Source: Cercis canadensis
Taxonomy: Eukaryota; Streptophyta; Magnoliopsida; Fabales; Fabaceae
Direction: 5' to 3'
NCBI GenBank assembly: GCA_003255065.1
Contig: QAOA01006449.1
Location: forward strand, 62,001 to 126,000
DNA: 64,000 nucleotides
The notes below the pieces were generated by a model. It saw only the letters and a list, made by a program, of their open reading frames with translations. It was not told the DNA's origin and did no database searches. Positions within the stretch are counted from its first letter, which is position 1, and every line of letters starts with the position of its first letter. Of the stretch, positions 56,478 through 64,000 are shown one piece after another. The translations under genes and the position numbers were made by a program.

Positions 56478-58975
56478 TATCGAGAGTTGTGCGCCTTCAC
56501 AGTCATAGGATTCACGGGCCTAATGACAAAGTGATAGAGTACATTAGGAGGGCTAGGTTTGGAGTAGTTGCAATTTGCAAATAGATGGGAGTTTGTATCT
56601 ACATTGTTGAACCGGTGGCACCCTAAGACACACATGTTCCACATGTTTGGTGGAGATTGCACAATCACCCTACAGGATGTGGAGGTCTTGCTAGGGCTCC
56701 CTGTTGATGGGATTGCAGCAAGTGGTAGAAGTCACCACCCCCTATGGCATGAGGAATGTCTTCGTTTGCTAGGTGTGGTGCCAGATGAAGGGGCGTTGGA
56801 TGGATCTAAGATCTAAATGGTGTGGCTGAAGGAGAGATTTGTTGACTACCTAGAGGATGCACTTAATGTGGTAGTGCTGTATCATGCGAGGACATACATC
56901 CTGCTGATGATAGGTAGTTGGTTGATCCCATATACCAATGGGAACTGGGTTCATCTGATGTACCTGTCGTTGTTGGACGATTGAGATTTTACAGGGCACA
57001 TGAGCTGGGGTTCGTGTGTACTTGCGAGCATGTATTGGAGCATGTACAACTTTACTCTTTCACGGACTATGGAGTTTGGAGGGTGCACATTCCTACTCCA
57101 GGCTTGGGGGTATAAGAGATTTCCCATCCTGTCTTTGTCACCACCATCGCAGGAATAGCCTTTAATAAGTCTACTTGCTTGCAAGTTAGTCTTTTTGAAT
57201 GCAACGATTTATAGAAATTAAGTGATATGTTAAGGAAATAAAGTTGACAATTAGTAGATTTAATTATGTGTACGGAGAAGAGTAATTGTTATAAATGGTT
57301 ATTAATTTAAAACTTAATATGTTTTAATTTAATTAACATAAATATGTGATAGATATAATATAAAAATTTATGAACCTAAATTTAAGATGTTATTACATAG
57401 TACACAAATAAAATTGATAAGTTAAAATGTTGTACTAGGTGGAGATGTCATTTAGATTACAGCCACATTGGGTTCACCAGGAACCAATTAAGGTATCGCC
57501 AGGCAATTGAATGGCTTGGAGTTGATGATGTGAGGAAATATTAATAATGCGTAATTAAATCCTCATTGATTAATATGTGTTGTATGCTTCAGTGAATGTC
57601 TAATTATTATTTGAACTTTACAGATATTGTGGGAGCTTTATAGGGGTCCAACTGTCAGGCTTTTGTCATGCTGGATGTGCGATATGGGCAGCAAATGTGC
57701 CCCTATGTTGTTTTCATGTAGTAGATGCACACAACCCTGATCGTGTGGTCTGTCAGTTTTGTGCGTTGTGGCATATTCCTATGGGCACTAAGGGGTATGA
57801 TTAGGACTTGGAGACTATGACCTTCAAAGGGAAGCAAGAGACAGATTGGAGGATGTACCATGATGCATACTACAAGGAGTGGGGGGAACATAGTAGAGTA
57901 GTTCGGTGTGATGGATGCTTAGGCATAACACTAGACTACATGTCATGGTTTCTCTGGATTACCCAAAGGTGGATGAGTTCTACTGGTGTGGTGCGTGCTA
58001 ATGAAGTTAGTGTAATGTGTTAGATTTGAGCATATGGAATACATCGTAGAGTTAATGTAACTTAATAGTATGTCTTATTTACAGGGTGACATGCCTCTAC
58101 CTCATGAGCAGTCTCCATCACAACAACCAGATTCAGTGGCCTAGCCTCCACCAAATAAGCAGCCATCATCTTCGTCATATCAATAGAATCCACCTTTCCA
58201 TTAGGCTCTAGGATATCAGTAGCCTCTTCCATTCCATGGGTCATATTTGCGTCCTCAACTTAGCCAGGAGTAGTGGGGTGTATTTTAGGGCCAGCTCTCC
58301 TAGTAGTTTTCCCAGTGAGGGTTCATCCTACCTAAGTACATGAGCCAACAGGGTTAGTGAATGGGACCGCGGGCTCCTACTCCGCCTACGGGACCGGCTC
58401 CCAGTGCATTAGGAGTGGCCGAGTGGGTGGTACAGAGGGATCAGGCTCATCGCATCGCAGGTCGGTTCATGGTCAAAGCCTATACGTTGATCCCAATGCC
58501 TTGGCGATGAGGCCACTTCATCAGCACCAGTTTAACAACAATCACGCATCGCTCAGGAGCTAGGGACTATTGATATGATAGCTAATGCTTATATGGGGGG
58601 ACTAGGTTCACCCTTATGTAACGTAACATATTTGGCATTAATGTCAGTATCCCCCTTCAGTAATTGGTGTTGACCTCCACCTCGACCTAGGAGTTGGGAC
58701 GTCGCATGGACCAATTGGGGATGCGTTTGCTGACTCCTTTATGACCCCAGCGGCACCTCTTCATGTTGATCCTACAGAGCATGGTGGCATGATGATAGAT
58801 TTCACAGATTACTTGGAGGACTATATCATATACGATGTCATTCCTCTAAAGCAACCGGCGAACACCCCACTAGATGTCCTCAACGTCATGTCACTGATCA
58901 AGATTGTGGTGGACAGGGGCATAGGCATTAGCGTATATAGTTGTATATTTCATTCTGTCAATTATGCTATGTAAT
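56478..58975 (+). pseudogene. Decayed plant mobile domain (PMD) gene
   Basis: Blocks matching the PMD (aminotransferase-like, phosphatase 7 long form homologue) family appear in order: 56478-56816 (RRARFGVV, then HPKTHMFHMFGGDCTITLQD and VEVLLGLPVDG); near 57090 a frame-changed WGYKRFPIL; 57437-57530 (WRCHLDYSHIGFTRNQLRYR); 57625-57990 (ILWELYRGP, then PDRVVCQF and WRMYHDAYYKEWGEHSRVV, LDYMSWFLWITQRW). Intron-like AT-rich gaps separate them. The Pro/Gln-rich C-terminal tail (58080-58975) has many stops. PMD genes travel in Mutator-like elements and also exist as host genes for TE silencing (MAIN/MAIL1 relatives). Several stops and frame changes mark this copy as dead. Confidence 0.75.
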
Positions 58976-59079
58976 AGATATTTGTAGAAAATTTTATGTG
59001 TAATGAGAGAACCATTTATTTACAAAATATGACCATTTATTTTGATCTCATTTCGAAGACAGTCAAACATTTAAAATTA
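58976..59079. other. Short AT-rich spacer
   Basis: Nothing recognised between the PMD remnant and the LINE fragment. Confidence 0.4.
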
Positions 59080-59400
59080 AGTCTAAATTTCAATTATGAG
59101 AACTATTAATCTATACAGGTGTTATGTCATCATTCCAAAACACCCAAACCTCTTCAGTGAAGCCATGACAGCTAGTGGTGATCATGTTATTAAATCCAAT
59201 ACATTATGCGATGTGATTTTGCATCCATTTGTTAACGTTGTACCGCGTCTCTATCAAAATAAAGACACTGACTCCATGTTGATGACATATCATCTATGCA
59301 ATGTCTTGAAAGTAAGGATGTGCAACACTTTTGCAATTTCATATTATGACGATCGTATTGACATGTGGCGGATAATATCCATGACATTCTAGATCAATAG
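59080..59400 (-). mobile_element. LINE ORF2 endonuclease fragment
   Basis: The minus strand, read through three stops, gives the start of a plant L1-type AP endonuclease domain: NCKSVAHPYFQDIA (family WNCRG...), SVFILIETRYNVNKWMQN (family LVLLETR) and TTSCHGFTEEVWVFWND (family GFSGGIWLLWN). These are the first two conserved blocks; the rest of ORF2 is missing. Not the same insertion as the LINE at 54512, which is on the other strand. Confidence 0.65.
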
Positions 59401-59806
59401 GTAGCGGCTTTAAATACAAATCAGTCTGCACCATGTTATTATGCCTTCCACTACGTATGTTACTTAGTCTTATACGTATCTCTTGTGCGACTTCATATTG
59501 TCTCACAATGTTGAGTTTAAGTTTGTTTGAGTCAATATGAAAATAAAGATAACAATTTCGCATGTCAAAGTACCAAGGTCGCATATATGTCCACCAGTTA
59601 TTGACCGCTTCGACGTATTTGTCGTTCGCGCCAACTGCAAATCGTGGTTGTCGCGCTGGATTCAGGTACTCAACAGGAACTCCTAATGTTCTCCAATTAG
59701 GTATGTCCATGTCTAAAACAATATATTGGGGCAATAACCTTGACATCTCTGCTTCCTCAATTGGCCACAATTTATGTGGATAAAGATTCTTTTTGTAAAG
59801 GGACAT
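59401..59806 (-). other. Reading frame in phase with the LINE endonuclease, unidentified
   Basis: An open minus-strand frame (MSLYKKNLYPHKLWPIEEAE, VLDMDIPNWRTLGVPVEYLN, WWTYMRPWYFDMRNCYLYFH) runs to the endonuclease start with only a stop (for Trp) between them. Aromatic- and proline-rich. I do not recognise the family. It may be an upstream part of the same LINE or an older gene piece. Confidence 0.35.
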
Positions 59807-61393
59807 TGATTTCCATAAAAGTTTTAACTCTCGTGAGTAATTCGAAATGTAATGTTTGTTAGATTTTCCTGTATGTCTTGAAGTTCCTCATTGGAGATCA
59901 TATGGAACGAACCTTAGGACATAAATCCTCAAGTATATTCGTCATTCTCTTTAAACCATTCTGAATCCATGTCAAATGATTTCGACAAAATTGACATTTA
60001 GCTGACAATATACACATCATGTTGATTGAAGTTACATTAAAATGACAAGATAGTTTAAAAACTTAATGTAAATAAGACGATCTGAAGATATAGATGTTGT
60101 AATGGTACATACAAGATACATAAATGAACTTATAGAATTAAATACATTCAACCCAAATTCATATTTTCACACATAGCATATTGCGGTAAGTTTATTTGTT
60201 GTCCATAACATAATCAGGACAATTCATTATGGCTCAACTTCTTTAAGGGATAACTCACGATTCATAGCAACAACATGTTCCTTAGCCAGTTTTAAAAAAT
60301 AGTACCTGCATCTATGTACCAACATTTGATTATTTTCTTTCTAAATCTATAAAATGACGGCCTTGTAGTCATGTTGATTCCTTCAATTCATTCTTAAAGA
60401 CCATTTATAAATAGGAGGAGCTCCAAGGGATTGTAGTTGTTGTACTAAATCTTTGGCCTTATTAGTTTGATGAGCCTATTCACAATGTAAGCCAATATAG
60501 TATTCTCTTGGATCAGAGTGCTTTTTGCTTTTGTAATCATCATTAAACTTTGGCAATAGCCAGACAACATGACCACCAGATGTGCCACGTCTTTTTGGTA
60601 GAATGTCTCACCCTATTTAAAATTGTACATTACAATCTTTGAAATACATTTTCAACAGCAACAAATCTCCATAGCAAGGAAGGACAACACACAATATTCT
60701 TATAATTTGTCTACCAAACATATGCTTATGATAGGGGATGGAAAAATCTACGATAAATTACAAGAACTACGTAAATTGGCGTTCCTTGAAGGTCTAAGTG
60801 GACGCTAAAGGTCATGAGGGTCAATCCTCATTGGACATGTCAATGGTAGATTGACACCCAAGTTCTCTGCTCAGGCAAGTCCATATGGCTGAATCTGCTA
60901 TATTACCATCCTCCATTGCTTTTGTCGCTCTACGTTCAGAATCCCTTTGCAAAATTCTTATTTGTAAACGACTATTTTTTTCTCTTATACTATACAAAGC
61001 CGATCATAGCTCTAAAATACTCTGGATTGGCATGTGTATGGCCAAACATCGTGGAGCACAAATATTTTGTATCATAGCCAACTAACGCAAAGTTGTGGAT
61101 TCAACATCTTTATGTTGACATTCCATCAACATAACACTATATACTTAGGGGAAGTCATGCAACATAGGGTCTAATAGATACCAAAATTCACTATCTAACA
61201 ATGTGGTACAAACAATGTATACAACAAGGAGAAATAAACTTTGACAAGATAAATAACAAATAATGGAAATAATGTCACGGTTGATATTCCCTTATGTTCA
61301 GACATCACCTCTTATTATGGTCTTTCATGCGATAAAGGCTACATTTGACTCTGTTACCTGTCACAATGTACTTGAATTGTAGCCACAACATGG
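59807..61393. other. Unresolved region, possible old coding remnants on the minus strand
   Basis: No intact gene. One minus-strand stretch near 60410-60600 reads GGHVVWLLPKFNDDYKSKKH and, after SDPREYYIGLHC, LVQQLQSLGAPPIYKWSLRM. Another near 60880-61060 is charged (RLQIRILQRDSERRATKAME). Neither family was recognised. Confidence 0.3.
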
Positions 61394-61990
61394 ATGGCAG
61401 ATTTAGAAAAAATATTAGATTTCAAAGAAAATTTGGAGTTGTCACCAATTGTATTAAGAAAATTGGGAACAATTAGAAAATCCCTTTTGAATTTAAAAAA
61501 AAAAAAATTATCTGCGAACCAAAGAGGGCTCGAGAGTCAATTTGTGTATAAAAAATGTGTTAGACACCCCATAGCACCCATTCAAAGAATGATTAACGAT
61601 AAATTAATTGTGCGAATATGATATGACCAAGAAAAATGTATTTTGTTTATCCTAAAAATAAAAAGAGTATTACAAAAAATATCTAACAAAATAAAGACGA
61701 TGAAATTAAACATGCAATGAATGATTTCACTACTAAAACCCTAAATCCTTCCACCATTTCGTTGCATAAAGCGCAATTTTAGAGTTGCGCTACCTTCACC
61801 TAGGTCGGATAGAGAAAGACATCCCATATAGGATCGAGTTGTTGTATCCTTCCTTGATAAGTGAAGGGGTCTGCGGATACTACCCATCACAGTCACATAC
61901 TTAATGAATGCAAATGCAAGAGTTTGCAAATTACATTATGGTTCAGGGTGAGGGAAAACAAAATAAAAAGCAAAAGTCTTCTCGTTTCCA
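61394..61990 (+). repeat. Dispersed repeat R, copy 2
   Basis: Aligns with 37430-38110: GGAGTTGTCACCAATTGTAT, AGAGTCAATTTGTGTATAAA and GTGTTAGACACCCC match the GAGTCGCCACC and GGTGTTAGGCA blocks of copy 1, same orientation. More decayed than copy 1. Confidence 0.55.
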
Positions 61991-64000
61991 ACTGAATCCT
62001 CTAAGACCAAGCCTCCTAACTTGTCAATCACTTACAAGTCCAACTTGCGACATCATTAGCAACATTAATCCAATGCACTCATAAAGCCAAGGAAAAGAAC
62101 ATTAGTTAAAGGAAGATATAAGAGACCATTCATGTATGAACAATCAAAGAATCCTACTAAAAAAGGGAAAATCAAAGTAAGGCCTGAAAAAGCTTTAGAA
62201 TAGCATGAGGCAATAAAGTGCAAAAGGGTCAAAATAGATCACAATCAACCTTCAAAATATCTTTGGAACAGCCAACCAAAACACATGCATAATAGTCCCA
62301 AAATAGCACCCAAAGATAGCATCTAAAATAGCAAAATAAATTAACCTCAAACCCACTTTAACATGCATTGGAACAGCCACTTAATCAAAGAGAAACAACA
62401 ACCAAAATAGGACCAAAACAGCCCCGAAAACAGCAAAAAGATAATCCTACAAACAGAATTAACAATTTTCAAAATACCCTAGAACAACAACAAAACAACA
62501 TGCAAAAATAATTCCCAGAAAGTATGGAAAACCAAACAAGATAGGCATAAAAAAATGCTCTTAAGCAGCCTTATGGATGACTATGGAACAGTGATCAAAA
62601 GACATGCAGAATGATACCTAAAACAAATGTAAATAGAGAAATAAATCCCAAGGAGATCCAAGGAATTCACGTAACAATTAACTAACCCATATAGCCAAAC
62701 ATCACTCTTTAATTCATAATAAGCAAGTGCAAGTGTGACAAGAAGATGGGAAGCAGTAAGCATACCAGAGACAAACAAATCAGCATATAGGTTTTGTGAC
62801 AAAATCAATCTAGAATTCAAAATAACCTAATGACTACATGAAAAAGAAAAAAAAAACAACTAAGAACGGAGCACACCCATACTTGGCAAAACACGAACTA
62901 GCACTTCACAACATTTTTAGCCATTCTAAAATTAAATAGATAGACATAGAAGAGTAAGATAAAGTTCAGCTGAGCAATACTAATCAGACCCATCAAAGAG
63001 TAAACTCCAGGATAGAGCATCCATATCATGCTATTTGTCATATTGCCCATTCTTTACCCCGAAAAAGGAACTTACCACCATTTCACACAGGGATCAAACC
63101 TCCAACTATGCTAACATAGATATATTGACTTCTCAAATAAAATTTATGGTGATAAGAATTCCAAGTGCAAATTTACAACATCAAATAGAAACGTGGAATA
63201 CTCCTTACTTAAATAAGGGAAAAAAAAAAAAAACACATGGTACCACCAACTATTCCTTAAATCTAGGCAAAACCACCTCAAATTAAATCAACAAAATACA
63301 AAGCATATCAGATTAAAACTAATGAAACTTCAAACGCATCGACAAAAATAGATTAAGAAGAAAGAACTCGAACTCCAGAAATAATCAAATATTAGCTCTA
63401 AGCCTTGCATCAACCAACTAAAAGAGATAGATAATAACAATAGGATCTAAAGGCAAAGCCAAATTAGAGGATGAAACAGATAGAGGCACATCAAGGGAGA
63501 AACAAGTATCAAAACCCCCACACTAAAGACCAAAATATCACAATTGAAGAGAATTAATCATGCCAATTCTTAAAAATTTGATTCAGAATTAGGGAAAACA
63601 AATTATACCTAAATGGAGCTATGATTGATGGAGTGTGGATAGCATCCTCATCCCTACCGGTCTCTCACCACCAGTGTTACCGGAAAAAGCCTTCTTCCTT
63701 ATCCAAAATCACTGAGTCCCACGTCTAACAGTATAGGTCCCTCTCCCATTCTCTCTCGAGCACTCACTCTTGTTCTCTCTGGGTGTTTTTCTTTCTCTTT
63801 TTTTCTCTTGCTCTGCCTCCGAGTCCTTCTCTCACTCTCACTCTCTCTACCTCTGGTTCTCTTTTGCTCTCTTCCTTACGATAGTTCTTCCTTTCTCTCG
63901 ATTCTTCATATTTCTTATACTCTCTTTCCTTGTTTCCAAAATACCCCCAATGTTAACCGGCCATCTCTTTTCTTTTCTTTTAATTTTTTTTTCTTTTCTT
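61991..64000. other. Repeat-flanking A-rich region ending in pyrimidine-rich DNA
   Basis: No gene. 62100-62600 has many AACAGC/CAAAATAGC-like words, common in leaders of plant gypsy elements. 63600-64000 is strongly CT-rich (CTCTCTCTC and TTTTCTTTT runs). It may all be part of the element that carries repeat R. Confidence 0.35.

Noticed and set aside
37430-61990. The two repeat R copies as the LTRs of one 24-kb element
   Set aside because: The interval holds an intact SCL3 gene, a MULE, a hAT and other unrelated insertions and no pol genes between the copies, so two separate remnants are more likely.

Overview
The window is nuclear DNA from a flowering plant, almost certainly a eudicot. It carries plant-type Ty3/gypsy retrotransposons (Athila lineage and chromodomain-bearing chromoviruses), plant mobile domain (PMD) genes, a Mutator-like transposase, plant L1-type LINE pieces, CACTA and hAT termini, and a plant GRAS gene. 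Species cannot be told from the sequence. The intergenic DNA is AT-rich, and four single-base N joins mark a draft assembly.

Layout. 1-11088 is an Athila-lineage LTR retrotransposon (copy A); the window starts inside its 5' LTR. Its right end sits in an older chromovirus remnant (copy C, 11089-14457). 15490-20938 is a second chromovirus with both LTRs and a 5-bp target duplication (copy D). 20944-25728 is gene-poor, with exon-like scraps. 25729-36464 is a second Athila-lineage copy on the minus strand, again with both LTRs and a target duplication (copy E). All four are fossils with broken coding regions.

36470-45130 holds a dispersed repeat, an open 484-codon DUF7745-type gene, and a Mutator-like element with a decayed transposase convergent with the tail of a PMD-type gene. 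47291-48715 is the one clearly intact host gene, a SCARECROW-LIKE 3 (SCL3) GRAS regulator on the minus strand.

51119-52772 is the most interesting object: a non-autonomous hAT element with a perfect 8-bp target duplication and 11-bp terminal inverted repeats. Between AACCGA-rich ends it carries fragments of two unrelated host genes in opposite orientations, a plastid YlmG/YGGT-family (CCB3-like) gene and an NF-YB transcription factor. 54120-55350 is a diverged tandem repeat split by a 5'-truncated LINE with a 15-bp target duplication. 55801 begins a CACTA-like terminus. 56478-58975 is a decayed PMD gene, 59080-59806 a LINE endonuclease fragment joined in frame to an unrecognised reading frame, and 61394-61990 a second copy of the dispersed repeat seen at 37430.

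Functionally there is one host regulatory gene (SCL3, gibberellin/root development in Arabidopsis) in a transposon-dense setting. The other recognisable coding DNA belongs to mobile elements or to gene pieces moved by them. No tools were available: family calls rest on motifs recognised by eye, and divergence values are hand estimates.
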